NCBI GenBank assembly: GCA_015057165.1
Contig: SVEY01000018.1
Coordinates: 1-64,000, forward strand
Direction: 5' to 3'
Source: Lachnospiraceae bacterium
Lineage (GTDB): Bacteria > Bacillota > Clostridia > Lachnospirales > Lachnospiraceae
Length of the DNA stretch: 64,000 nt
Below the pieces are notes generated by a model. The model had not been told where the DNA came from and did not search any database. It saw nothing but the letters and a program-made list of their open reading frames with translations. Positions 6,721 to 14,343 of the stretch are shown here, piece after piece (within the stretch, counting starts at the first letter, position 1; every line of letters begins with the position of its first letter). A program made the translations under genes and the position numbers.

Positions 6721-7017
6721 ATGAGAAAAGAATTATTAAATGGATTAACAGAGGACCAAATCGCAAAGATTAAGTCATGTAAGAGTTCAGAGGAAATACT
6801 ATCACTTGCCAAGGCAGAAGGAGTAGAACTAAACGATGAGCAGCTCCAGGCAGTATCGGGTGGTGGATGTACTGATATAACACCAAAGTGCGATGAATGT
6901 GGATCTAAGAAAGTAGATTTCATAGATGATGTGGATAGAAATGGAAAGGTACAAAAAAAGTATAAATGCAAGAAGTGCGGAAATGTATTTTATGAAGATG
7001 CCTGGCCAACTTTTTAA
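6721..7017 (+). CDS. Nif11-type leader peptide fused to a zinc-ribbon tail
   Basis: 98 aa. Residues 1-49 match the Nif11/NHLP RiPP leader family: an N-terminal helix (LLNGLTEDQIAKIKSCKSSE) and then LNDEQLQAVSGGGC, the usual acidic helix ending in a double-glycine cleavage site. The tail after GG (about 50 aa) is rich in Lys and Cys, with CDECGS and CKKCGN pairs that look like a four-cysteine zinc ribbon rather than a typical lanthionine core. The ribosome site is very strong (GAGGAGGGG). No modification enzyme, protease-ABC transporter or immunity gene lies nearby, so it is an orphan precursor, a precursor processed elsewhere, or a protein that reuses the leader for export. Confidence 0.75.
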   Translation: MRKELLNGLTEDQIAKIKSCKSSEEILSLAKAEGVELNDEQLQAVSGGGCTDITPKCDECGSKKVDFIDDVDRNGKVQKKYKCKKCGNVFYEDAWPTF

Positions 7018-7049
7018 TAAGAAAAGATATAGAATAGCTTTATTTTCAA

Positions 7050-7087
7050 TAAGACTTGATGTAAAAATCATCAAGTCTTATTTTTTG
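7050..7087 (+). terminator. Rho-independent terminator
   Basis: TAAGACTTGATG / CATCAAGTCTTA, a 12-bp perfect stem, followed by six T; ends the Nif11-type gene. Confidence 0.9.
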
Positions 7088-7097
7088 TAAAAAAGTC

Positions 7098-7171
7098 TTG
7101 ACATACTCCGTCAGTCGTAGTATATTTACTTCATCAGATATAGTACGACAGTCGTAGTACGATAGACGGAG
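7098..7171 (+). promoter_or_regulatory. padR operon promoter with palindromic operators
   Basis: TTGACA (7098-7103), a 17-base spacer and TATATT (7121-7126) form a near-consensus promoter. Inverted repeats overlap it: TACGACAGTCGTA (7144-7156) is a perfect palindrome, and the half site CAGTCGTAGTA also sits at the -10 box. ACTCCGTC in the spacer is repeated inverted as GACGGAGT before the start codon. The arrangement predicts direct repression by the PadR protein encoded next. Confidence 0.8.
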
Positions 7172-7191
7172 TAAATATTAAGGAGGGAAAT

Positions 7192-7533
7192 ATGAGTGAG
7201 ATAAGCAGTGATGTTATTCGCGGCTATAATGATACGATGATCCTCTACATTCTGCTAGAAGCACCTTCTTATGGTTATGAAATATCTAAGAAGATTAAAG
7301 GAATATCTGATGAAAAATATGTGATTAAAGAGACAACTCTTTATTCCGCATTTACCAGAATGGAGAAAAACGGATACATTGAATCATTTGTTGCAGAGCC
7401 GGAATCAAGTGGTAATGGTAAGAAACGAACTTATTATAGGATTACTGACAGAGGCAAAGAATACTACAAAACCAAATGTGAAGAGTGGGAAATAACAAAA
7501 GAAGTTATTCAAAAATTTATTAGGGGAGAGTGA
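7192..7533 (+). CDS. PadR-family transcriptional repressor
   Basis: 113 aa, the size of subfamily-2 PadR proteins. Residues 10-90 form the winged helix: MILYILLEAPSYGYEISKKI, then YVIKETTLYSAFTRMEKNGY and the wing GKKRTYYRITDRGKEYY, followed by a dimerisation helix. It has AAGGAGGG 6 bases upstream, and the following gene starts four bases after its stop. Such PadR genes usually precede a HAAS-domain membrane protein and a DUF4097 protein, as here, and repress the operon until the envelope is stressed or an inducer binds. The palindromes just upstream are the likely operators. Confidence 0.92.
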   Translation: MSEISSDVIRGYNDTMILYILLEAPSYGYEISKKIKGISDEKYVIKETTLYSAFTRMEKNGYIESFVAEPESSGNGKKRTYYRITDRGKEYYKTKCEEWEITKEVIQKFIRGE

Positions 7534-7537
7534 TAAT

Positions 7538-8497
7538 ATGGAAACCATTAGAAATTATTTAGAGACAATGTTTGCTAATATGCCAAATACTCCTGAGGTT
7601 AAAAGGGCAAAGGATGAACTTCTTCAAATGATGGAAGATAAATATAACGAACTTATAGCAGAGGGTGTTAATGAGAATGCTGCAGTAGGAACTGTAATTT
7701 CTGAATTTGGCAATCTTGATGAACTTGCAGAAGATTTAGGCCTTAAGAAGGAAATTGATGAAGTTAATAATAGACAGGAAAATGTTAATAGAAGATTTGT
7801 ATCTATGGATGAGGTAAAAACTTATCTGTCCCATAAGACTAGATCTGCAATTTTTGTTTCAGTAGGAGTAATGCTTTGTATTATCTCTGTTATATTTCCG
7901 ATTATTGGTGATATATCGTCAGTGATTAGTGAGGGACTTTCAGTAGGACTTATGTTCCTTTCAATAGCTATTGCAGTGGGACTTTTCGTTTTCAATGGAA
8001 TAATATCCGGGGAATGGACATATCTTAGAAGAGAACCTTGTCAGATTGATATGGCGACAGCAGAATATGTTAAGGATAGACTTAGAAGCTATAGACCTAT
8101 TAGCGCTATTTTGCTATCAGTTGGCGTTTTGCTCTGTGCATTTTGCTGGGTGCCTGTTGCGGCAATTCAGAATGAATATATGACAGTATCATTATTCTTG
8201 ATGGTGGGATTTGGAGTGCTACTAATAATATATTCTTCCATGACAAGCAAGAGCATAGAGAGAATTCTTAGTCTTAATGATTCCACAACTATTAGTGGAA
8301 CCTACAGCGATGGTGCAAATGTTGAGTATAATAACAAGACAGCAGAAGTAATAATGAGTGTATATTGGCCGACAATTACCTGCATTTATCTATGTGTAAG
8401 TTTTCTTACATTTGCATGGTACATCACATGGATTATATGGCCAATCGCTGCAGTGCTTCATAAGATTTTTGGCACAGCTTGGGCTAAGGAGGTGTAG
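7538..8497 (+). CDS. HAAS-domain (permease prefix) membrane protein
   Basis: 319 aa. Residues 1-75 form the alpha-helical HAAS / permease-prefix domain (ETIRNYLETMFANMP, then LIAEGVNENAAVGTVISEFG and LDELAEDLGL). About six hydrophobic segments follow (near 105, 135, 190, 215, 275 and 295), ending with a Trp-rich pair. HAAS domains sit in PadR-controlled membrane proteins, and the HAAS-PadR pairing is thought to transmit a membrane signal. Translationally coupled to padR, with three bases between its stop and the next gene. No transporter motif is recognisable; a sensory or envelope-stress role is inferred. Confidence 0.85.
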   Translation: METIRNYLETMFANMPNTPEVKRAKDELLQMMEDKYNELIAEGVNENAAVGTVISEFGNLDELAEDLGLKKEIDEVNNRQENVNRRFVSMDEVKTYLSHKTRSAIFVSVGVMLCIISVIFPIIGDISSVISEGLSVGLMFLSIAIAVGLFVFNGIISGEWTYLRREPCQIDMATAEYVKDRLRSYRPISAILLSVGVLLCAFCWVPVAAIQNEYMTVSLFLMVGFGVLLIIYSSMTSKSIERILSLNDSTTISGTYSDGANVEYNNKTAEVIMSVYWPTITCIYLCVSFLTFAWYITWIIWPIAAVLHKIFGTAWAKEV

Positions 8498-8499
8498 TT

Positions 8500-9291
8500 A
8501 TGAATAATAGGGGTAAGAGAATTTATCTTATAATAATATGGGGAATAACGCTAATTGTAATTCTATTTGGTATATATAGATTCATAGGTAATGGTGCATG
8601 GAATATTTTTTCTTTTGGCACTGGTAAATATGTGGAGAAAACAGAAGACTTAAGCGCCGATATAACGGAGTTAGATGTAGATGTTCGTTCTGCAAATGTT
8701 ACTATAGAAGAAGGTGATACACCTTCTATATACTACTTATTCCCAGAGAAGTCAGAGATTAGTATTCTTAATGAGAATGGCAAAGTATCATTTAGAGAAA
8801 ATAGTAACAATAATAATTTCGTTCTTTTTGGAAATGGCAAGAAAAAAGAAGTACGAATAACTGTTCCTAGAGATAGGCAACTTTCTAAAATTAACGCGAA
8901 GACTCATTCTGGAAATATTGATATTAATAATGTTAAATGTGATGATATTATAACAAATCTAGATTCGGGTAATCTTAAGATTAGTAGTGTGACTTCTCGA
9001 AACCTTAAGACAGATGCAGATTCAGGTAATATAATTGTTAATAGTAATATTGAGAATGTTGATGCTACGGCTGATTCTGGTAATATTGAATTTGATGGGA
9101 ACATAGAGAAGATTAATGTCAAAGCAGATTCGGGCAATATTAATCTCAAAGGAGATTATCATATTATAGATGCTAAGGCAGATTCAGGAAATATTACCAT
9201 TGATTCTAAGAGACCTGAATCAGAAATGGTCCTTAATCTTGATGTAGATTCTGGCAAGATAACTGTTAATGGAAATAAATATAAGAATTAA
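8500..9291 (+). CDS. DUF4097-family beta-repeat protein, membrane-anchored
   Basis: 263 aa. One N-terminal anchor (IYLIIIWGITLIVILFGIYR, residues 7-26) is followed by a right-handed beta-solenoid-like region. From residue 130 the motif DSGNI.I.........A recurs about seven times (SGNIDINNV, DSGNLKISSV, DSGNIIVNSN, DSGNIEFDG, DSGNINLKG, DSGNITID, DSGKITVNG). This is the DUF4097/LiaG-like pattern of proteins linked to cell-envelope stress in Firmicutes. It is the last gene of the PadR operon and is followed by a strong terminator. The repeats probably face the outside. No catalytic residues are evident. Confidence 0.88.
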   Translation: MNNRGKRIYLIIIWGITLIVILFGIYRFIGNGAWNIFSFGTGKYVEKTEDLSADITELDVDVRSANVTIEEGDTPSIYYLFPEKSEISILNENGKVSFRENSNNNNFVLFGNGKKKEVRITVPRDRQLSKINAKTHSGNIDINNVKCDDIITNLDSGNLKISSVTSRNLKTDADSGNIIVNSNIENVDATADSGNIEFDGNIEKINVKADSGNINLKGDYHIIDAKADSGNITIDSKRPESEMVLNLDVDSGKITVNGNKYKN

Positions 9292-9300
9292 GAGAGGTCA

Positions 9301-9337
9301 AAAAGGCGTAAACTGGAATAGCGTTTACGCCTTTTTA
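9301..9337 (+). terminator. Rho-independent terminator of the padR operon
   Basis: AAAAGGCGTAAAC / GTTTACGCCTTTT stem with a 9-base loop and a five-T tail. Confidence 0.9.
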
Positions 9338-9382
9338 TGTTAAAATATAATTTAAAGAAATTCTTTGTTCGTAGAGGTGAAA

Positions 9383-9533
9383 ATGACTATAGGAGAATTA
9401 ATAATACTAATCGTTGTATTTTTTGCATGAGATACCGCTGATAGCAGGTGTTACCATTTATGCAATTAAGAGTAATGCTGTGAAATGTGGCAGTATCGTT
9501 GACATGAAAATGTATGCTCTTGTTAGAGAGTGA
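9383..9533 (+). pseudogene. Frameshifted small membrane protein
   Basis: An ATG with GAGGTG upstream starts MTIGELIILIVVFFA and stops. The -1 frame entered at the six-T run near 9420 continues HEIPLIAGVTIYAIKSNAVK and ends at a TGA. The join gives a plausible protein of about 49 aa with one membrane segment. A homopolymer slip, a sequencing error, or a real 15-codon peptide are the options. Confidence 0.4.
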
Positions 9534-9593
9534 AATATAACGGAACTGACTGAGCCGAAGGAAAAGGATGATTCATGACCGAAGGTCAGGAAG

Positions 9594-9782
9594 ATGGACT
9601 CAAAAGATTTTGAATCATCTCAGCTATTTTTAGATGGTACATAGAACAAAGAAAAATATGTATAAAAAGCATGGGGTGACATAAGCACCGCCCCCAAAGC
9701 AGGGATGAAGTCGACCAATAAAGGTATGGAATATTGGAAACAGAATGGCTGTATAGAGGGCAATCGTTCTTGGAAGGGGTGA
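9594..9782 (+). pseudogene. Decayed open frame with two in-frame stops
   Basis: The frame from ATG 9594 is protein-like but interrupted by TAG (9642) and TAA (9663). It then reads WGDISTAPKAGMKSTNKGME and runs to a TGA at 9780. Family not recognised. The same stretch can fold: GATGATTCA (9567-9575) pairs with TGAATCATC (9611-9619) around a TGACC-GAA-GGTCA hairpin, so an RNA element is an alternative reading. Confidence 0.3.
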
Positions 9783-9855
9783 AAGAGATGTATAATTGAT
9801 GATAAATGTGTGAAGTAGTTGATAAATAGATACATAGAGAGAATGGATATAATAA

Positions 9856-11469
9856 ATGGAGAATAAATTAGATAAGTGGGATACTGCAATTTCGGTTTCA
9901 AGTGCAATTGTTACAGCTGCATGTGATTTCTTTTTTGTTGAAGATATTGATTTGAAAAAGGCACATGAATGGGGAGTCGAAAAAGCAGACGAATTTGTAA
10001 TGAATGTTTCAAAAAAATGTGGATATAAAGGTGATGATATTTCTGGAGCCATTAAGCATTTAGAAGATAGGTATCATATGGCTGGTGATGAATTAACAAA
10101 TGAATTTGGTGGAGGCACTGCACATCACCTAAGAGATTTCTCTCATCATTCTTCGCCTATTGGATTAGCGTTTTCTATTTTGACGCAAATAACAGGTAAA
10201 TGCTATGGTACTGATACAAGAGGAGCATTTGTTTGTTTTGATGTCCCTAATTGGCAGGAAAAAGATTTTGTTTCTGGTATATATATGGGTGTTATTTCAT
10301 GGGGAATGCATCTGATTAGTGATATGGTTGGATCTAGTGGCACTAGAAAAGGATCAGGTGAAGGAACAGGATTGCCTGGTATTATTATGTCGCTATTAAA
10401 AGAAGTATCATCTATACCTGGGATACGAAGCATTGCAGGTGTAACTGATAAGAATACGCCTAATAAAGAGTCAAATTATAATTTTTCAGTTGTTTGTTCA
10501 AAGATGTTTAATGGAACATTATTTGCTGAGAGTGGTTCTGATGGGAAGATTGTTAAGGGGACGCAAATACCTTTTGACTTGCGAACTGAAATAGGAATAG
10601 TGAATGAATCTATAAATAATAAACAGTATTTGCCGGTAATGTTTAATAATATTATTGTGGCGGCGGGATACTCTATTAGGAGATTTGTAAAACAGATAGA
10701 ATTTAATAATTGTAAGACGTTTGAAGATTTAGAGAAGATTGATATTAAAATATGCCTTCCCTACAGAAAGAATGACGTCTTTAGACATATGAAGATGATA
10801 GGTGCAGTAACTTTTTCTGGAATTGATATTACATCATCAGGAATAAAGGCGGCAATGAAAAATAAAAATAACAGGCAAGGCTTTGCACTTGATTTTGTTC
10901 AAGGAATAAATTACTGGGGATTAGGTGATTTGGCGTTTTCAACTAATTTGGAAGTTCTCTCGGCGGTTGAAAAGATGAAGGAAGGTTTTGATGCTTTAAT
11001 TGAGAAGCAGAAACGAGAATTAATTGATAGATTGCCGAATGGAGAAGAATACTATAGAATGGGAAAATACGTTGTTGAACAAGCTATGGCTATTGCCGAG
11101 ATAGGAACACCTATTGGATACGCTAGTGCAGCTATAGGTGTATATGATGCTATAAAAGAGGCAAGTAAAGATTTGAAAGAGGCAACTGAAAGACGAATCA
11201 GAATAGAAAAAGAATGTGAAGAAAGAATAGCAATAATTAAAGAAAACAGAGCGATTATGGAAGAAACAATTTCTGATTATTTTTATTCTAGAATAACTAT
11301 ATTCGTAAATGCATTTGATGCTATGGATAGAGCAATAACAAATAATGATATTGATGAATTTATTATGGGCAATAATATGATTCAAAATAACTTGGTTGGA
11401 GAAACTAAGTTCAATAATATTAAAGAATTTGATGACATGATGTTATCAGAGGATTCAATTAAATTCTAA
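9856..11469 (+). CDS. Conserved protein of unknown function, first gene of a three-gene cassette
   Basis: 537 aa, soluble, no signal peptide. The most distinctive part is near residues 70-120: a helix, then a Gly/His-rich motif (FGGGTAHHLRDFSHHSSPIG) and LAFSILTQITGKCYGTDTRG. I recall similar HHLRDFxHHxxPxGLxFSxLTQ proteins as widely distributed but uncharacterised. A mid region (160-340) has hydrophobic Gly/Ser-rich segments. The C-terminal third is a charged coiled coil (residues about 420-470). No nuclease, ATPase or protease motif is visible. It lies 10 bases before the TerB-like gene and 816 bases before the glycine-rich gene starts, so all three are probably one transcript. Confidence 0.75.
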   Translation: MENKLDKWDTAISVSSAIVTAACDFFFVEDIDLKKAHEWGVEKADEFVMNVSKKCGYKGDDISGAIKHLEDRYHMAGDELTNEFGGGTAHHLRDFSHHSSPIGLAFSILTQITGKCYGTDTRGAFVCFDVPNWQEKDFVSGIYMGVISWGMHLISDMVGSSGTRKGSGEGTGLPGIIMSLLKEVSSIPGIRSIAGVTDKNTPNKESNYNFSVVCSKMFNGTLFAESGSDGKIVKGTQIPFDLRTEIGIVNESINNKQYLPVMFNNIIVAAGYSIRRFVKQIEFNNCKTFEDLEKIDIKICLPYRKNDVFRHMKMIGAVTFSGIDITSSGIKAAMKNKNNRQGFALDFVQGINYWGLGDLAFSTNLEVLSAVEKMKEGFDALIEKQKRELIDRLPNGEEYYRMGKYVVEQAMAIAEIGTPIGYASAAIGVYDAIKEASKDLKEATERRIRIEKECEERIAIIKENRAIMEETISDYFYSRITIFVNAFDAMDRAITNNDIDEFIMGNNMIQNNLVGETKFNNIKEFDDMMLSEDSIKF

Positions 11470-11479
11470 GGGGGATTAT

Positions 11480-12274
11480 ATGGTTAAAGTTATAAGTAAA
11501 AGGGGTGCAATGAAGACATTCTATTATTTAATGGCAATCGATGGTATAGATGAAGCAGAAGAGGAACAATTCGATGCTATCGGAAATGAAATAATGAAAG
11601 AAGAGTTTGAGGGGGTTAAGGACAGTATTAAATCTGAGTGTAGCATGTATCTTGAGAAAAAATCGAATGAAGATGATAGATATGATTTTATTCAAGAAGG
11701 TATTGATGAAGCATTAAGTGATACTGTAAAAACGATAGAAGAAGGTGTTGTGCCTAGATTATTATTATGGGATATGTTAACTATTGCGATGTGTGACAAG
11801 GATTTTTCGACTCTGGAAGAAAGAGTAATAGGTCATGTGGCTCGCGTTCTTAAGATTGATAAAAGCGTATTTATGGAAATGAAGCAATTAATTATAACTG
11901 TTAACGCTGTGGAAAAAGAGAAAGAACAGTTAGAGTTATCAGAATGCCCATATTCTGAAATCAGACCTATTGTTGATGAGATAGAGAAAAGGAGAGAAAC
12001 GATTGTAAGTGCAGCTGTTGCACTTATTGAGGATGATATTATTATTGAACAGAATCCAGGCGAAGTAGTTGAAGAAGACAATGCTATTGTAAAAGCTACA
12101 AGAGTTGTAACAGAAAAAACATCCGAAGGAATTAACAGTGCATCTCGTTTTTTGGGAGAAAAAGCCGAGCAAGGAGTATCATTAGTTTCTGAAGGTGCTG
12201 GGAAATTGTTTGGGATTATGAAGAAGAATAAACTTCAAAAAAAAGAAGAGAACAAAGAAAATGATGGGCTATAA
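11480..12274 (+). CDS. TerB-like (tellurite-resistance-type) helical protein
   Basis: 264 aa. Residues 8-150 resemble a TerB domain: an all-helical pair of repeats, AMKTFYYLMAIDGIDEAEEE and LLLWDMLTIAMCDKDFSTLE, each with the acidic loop (DGxxxxEE / DxxFxxxEE) typical of TerB metal-binding sites, then VIGHVARVLKIDKSVFMEM. Residues 200-264 are a basic tail (GEKAEQGVSLVSEGAGKLFG) that could touch membrane or nucleic acid. TerB domains occur in Ter stress and phage-resistance complexes. AAGGGGG lies before the ATG. Placed between two unknown proteins, it is likely the adaptor of the cassette. Confidence 0.7.
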   Translation: MVKVISKRGAMKTFYYLMAIDGIDEAEEEQFDAIGNEIMKEEFEGVKDSIKSECSMYLEKKSNEDDRYDFIQEGIDEALSDTVKTIEEGVVPRLLLWDMLTIAMCDKDFSTLEERVIGHVARVLKIDKSVFMEMKQLIITVNAVEKEKEQLELSECPYSEIRPIVDEIEKRRETIVSAAVALIEDDIIIEQNPGEVVEEDNAIVKATRVVTEKTSEGINSASRFLGEKAEQGVSLVSEGAGKLFGIMKKNKLQKKEENKENDGL

Positions 12275-12285
12275 AGGAGAAAGGT

Positions 12286-13275
12286 ATGGTTTTAACAGCG
12301 GTATTTATTGGAGTTGCAGCAGTATCAGGTGCAGCAGGAATTGGTACAACAGTTAAAGCGGCAGTTGATTCATCTCATGCACATTCAATTAATGATGAGG
12401 CGAATCTCAAGATAAGGAATGCTGCAGAACGATTGGATTTTTTGAGAAAGAAATGTGGCGATTCATTAGAAAAAATTGGCGAAGAGAAATTGTTTGTCTT
12501 AAATAATAGTATTAATGAATTTATCACATATTTCCAAAAAATAAAAAATGTAGATTTTTCAGAGGCAGAGGGTATTTTAGAGATAAACAATCTTCATGTT
12601 GATAAGAAAGATTTTGAAGAGTTAGCTGAAATGTCAAAGTTATCGCTAACGCTTGTTGAGGGAGGAATATCAGGTGTTGCAGGTGGAACTTTGGCAGCAG
12701 TAGGCGCATATGGAGCTGCATCAACTTTTGCTACTGCATCAACAGGAACAGCTATTGCATCATTAAGTGGAGCTGCAGCATCAAATGCCACCCTTGCTTT
12801 TTTTGGCGGAGGTTCTATTGCAGCTGGAGGTTTGGGTGTTGCAGGTGGAACAGCCGTCTTAGGAGGATTAGTTGCAGGTCCAGCACTTTTGGTTATGGGG
12901 ATAATATCTAGCGCCAAGGCAGGAAAAACATTGCAAGATGCATATACAAATAATGCAAAAGCTGATGAAATATGTGCTGAGCTAGATGTTGCATCTGTTG
13001 AATGTATTGCTATTCGAAGAAGGTGTTATATGTTTTATTCATTGCTTGCAAAACTCGATTCATATTTGTATCCGTTAAATCAAGAAATGAAAAAGATTAT
13101 TAAGACAGAAGGTGTCGATTATTCAAAGTATTCAGATAAAAGTAAAAAGACAATAGCAGCAATTGTTTCTAATGTGGCATCTATAAAAGCTGTTTTGGAT
13201 ACAACCATTCTAACTGAGGATGGAAAACTGACGCCTGAATCTGAGATTTGTTTGAAAAATGCAATTAGTGAATAA
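12286..13275 (+). CDS. Glycine-rich membrane-inserting protein, third cassette gene
   Basis: 329 aa. Two Ala/Gly-rich hydrophobic regions are evident: residues 3-25 (TAVFIGVAAVSGAAGIGTTV) and 125-210 (GGISGVAGGTLAAVGAYGAA, then GGLGVAGGTAVLGGLVAGPA). Helical charged segments flank them. The GxxxG-dense stretches resemble glycine-zipper membrane segments of pore formers and colicin-like proteins. The C-terminal 100 residues are soluble and helical. AAAGGAG lies upstream, 11 bases after the TerB-like gene. A membrane-perturbing effector is a reasonable guess, by analogy with defence systems that end in a membrane protein. The family is not recognised. Confidence 0.7.
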   Translation: MVLTAVFIGVAAVSGAAGIGTTVKAAVDSSHAHSINDEANLKIRNAAERLDFLRKKCGDSLEKIGEEKLFVLNNSINEFITYFQKIKNVDFSEAEGILEINNLHVDKKDFEELAEMSKLSLTLVEGGISGVAGGTLAAVGAYGAASTFATASTGTAIASLSGAAASNATLAFFGGGSIAAGGLGVAGGTAVLGGLVAGPALLVMGIISSAKAGKTLQDAYTNNAKADEICAELDVASVECIAIRRRCYMFYSLLAKLDSYLYPLNQEMKKIIKTEGVDYSKYSDKSKKTIAAIVSNVASIKAVLDTTILTEDGKLTPESEICLKNAISE

Positions 13276-13551
13276 GAAGTATTTTTCAATTTCAGGTATG
13301 TCTATAGGTATTTTAATGAGTTCAGAGCGCCCCAAAATGAAGGTTTAGCTAATAAACCCCTAAAATCAGCCAAATAGTTAGCCCCTATAAGCCACATCAC
13401 TCCTAATCATACAACAACCCCCAAATAGCTAATCATAATGCTATCCCACAACAATAAATGTATTGATGATAATACATAAATAATGTATAACTAGATAGAA
13501 ACTGTGTTTATATAAGTAGACTTGTAGATTGACATAATGGAGGAAGGACAT

Positions 13552-14253
13552 ATGAATGTATTATCTAAGGGACAGAAGGTAGTTAGTATATTGCTTAAGC
13601 TTATTGTGATTCTCTCCGCCATAGTGGGGATAGCCCTAAGTGCGCTTGCAGGTGCGTACGTATTTATGGGTGGAGAGACTGTGTTTATGTATTTTACGAT
13701 ACAGTCTAATATTCTCGTGGCAATAATTTCGCTGGTGGGATTGATTATAATCCTTATGGGAAAGGAAGATAACAAGATATGGTATACAATCAAGCTTGTT
13801 GGTACTGTGTCAATTACGCTGACGGGGGCTGTATATTGCTTCGTGCTTGCGCCGGGTATTGAAAATGCATGGTCTATGGCATCTGTACTCTGTCATGCTG
13901 TAGTTCCTCTGGCATCTATAATTGATTTTTTGGTGGTATGTAATGTAACTAAGGTTCGTAAGATTAATGCACTATGGGTGACAGTACCGCCGCTACTATA
14001 TGCTATTTATTCGGGGATGGGATATGTGCTGGACTGGAAATTCAATGCCCAGGGGCATAACTATCCTTACTTTTTCTTAAACTGGGGAAGTGAGGCAGGA
14101 GCCGTAGGTTTTTCAAGTGAGCCACCTTTTATGGGACCGGTATGGTGGATTCTTATACTTCTCGTTTTTCTTATTGTTGTCGGATTTGTATATTTACTTA
14201 TAGCGGATGCTATTAGAAAGGCATTGTCGCGTCATAAAGTCATACATCGTTAA
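13552..14253 (+). CDS. Pr6Pr-family integral membrane protein
   Basis: 233 aa with about six membrane helices. Start placed at ATG 13552, nine or fewer bases after GGAGGAAGG; the ATG at 13537 would put that ribosome site inside the gene. The family signature is visible: an early TM with FTIQSNILVAIISLVGLI, a central HAVVPLASIIDFLVV, and a late WxxxYxxxxGYxxDWKFNAQGHNYPYFFLN-like block, then a final helix. Pr6Pr proteins are related to FAR-17a/AIG1-like membrane proteins whose eukaryotic members hydrolyse lipids; bacterial function is unknown. The 275 bases before it are AT-rich with CCCCTAAAA words and no gene. Confidence 0.8.
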   Translation: MNVLSKGQKVVSILLKLIVILSAIVGIALSALAGAYVFMGGETVFMYFTIQSNILVAIISLVGLIIILMGKEDNKIWYTIKLVGTVSITLTGAVYCFVLAPGIENAWSMASVLCHAVVPLASIIDFLVVCNVTKVRKINALWVTVPPLLYAIYSGMGYVLDWKFNAQGHNYPYFFLNWGSEAGAVGFSSEPPFMGPVWWILILLVFLIVVGFVYLLIADAIRKALSRHKVIHR

Positions 14254-14278
14254 ACCTCAAAGTTAGAAGCCTCTAACC

Positions 14279-14307
14279 TTGAAAAATACACATATTTATG
14301 CTATAAT
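14279..14307 (+). promoter_or_regulatory. Promoter of the rel-aspS gene run
   Basis: TTGAAA (14279-14284), a 17-base spacer and a perfect TATAAT (14302-14307), 36 bases before the rel start codon. Confidence 0.8.
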
Positions 14308-14343
14308 AGAAGCCAAATTTTTTCAAGTAAAGGAGGTGACAGT

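Noticed and set aside
13276-13551. A further unit of the 73-bp array
   Set aside because: CCCCTAAAA and AGCC words recur, but there is no 73-base spacing and the AGCAATGA/TCATTGCT dyad is absent.
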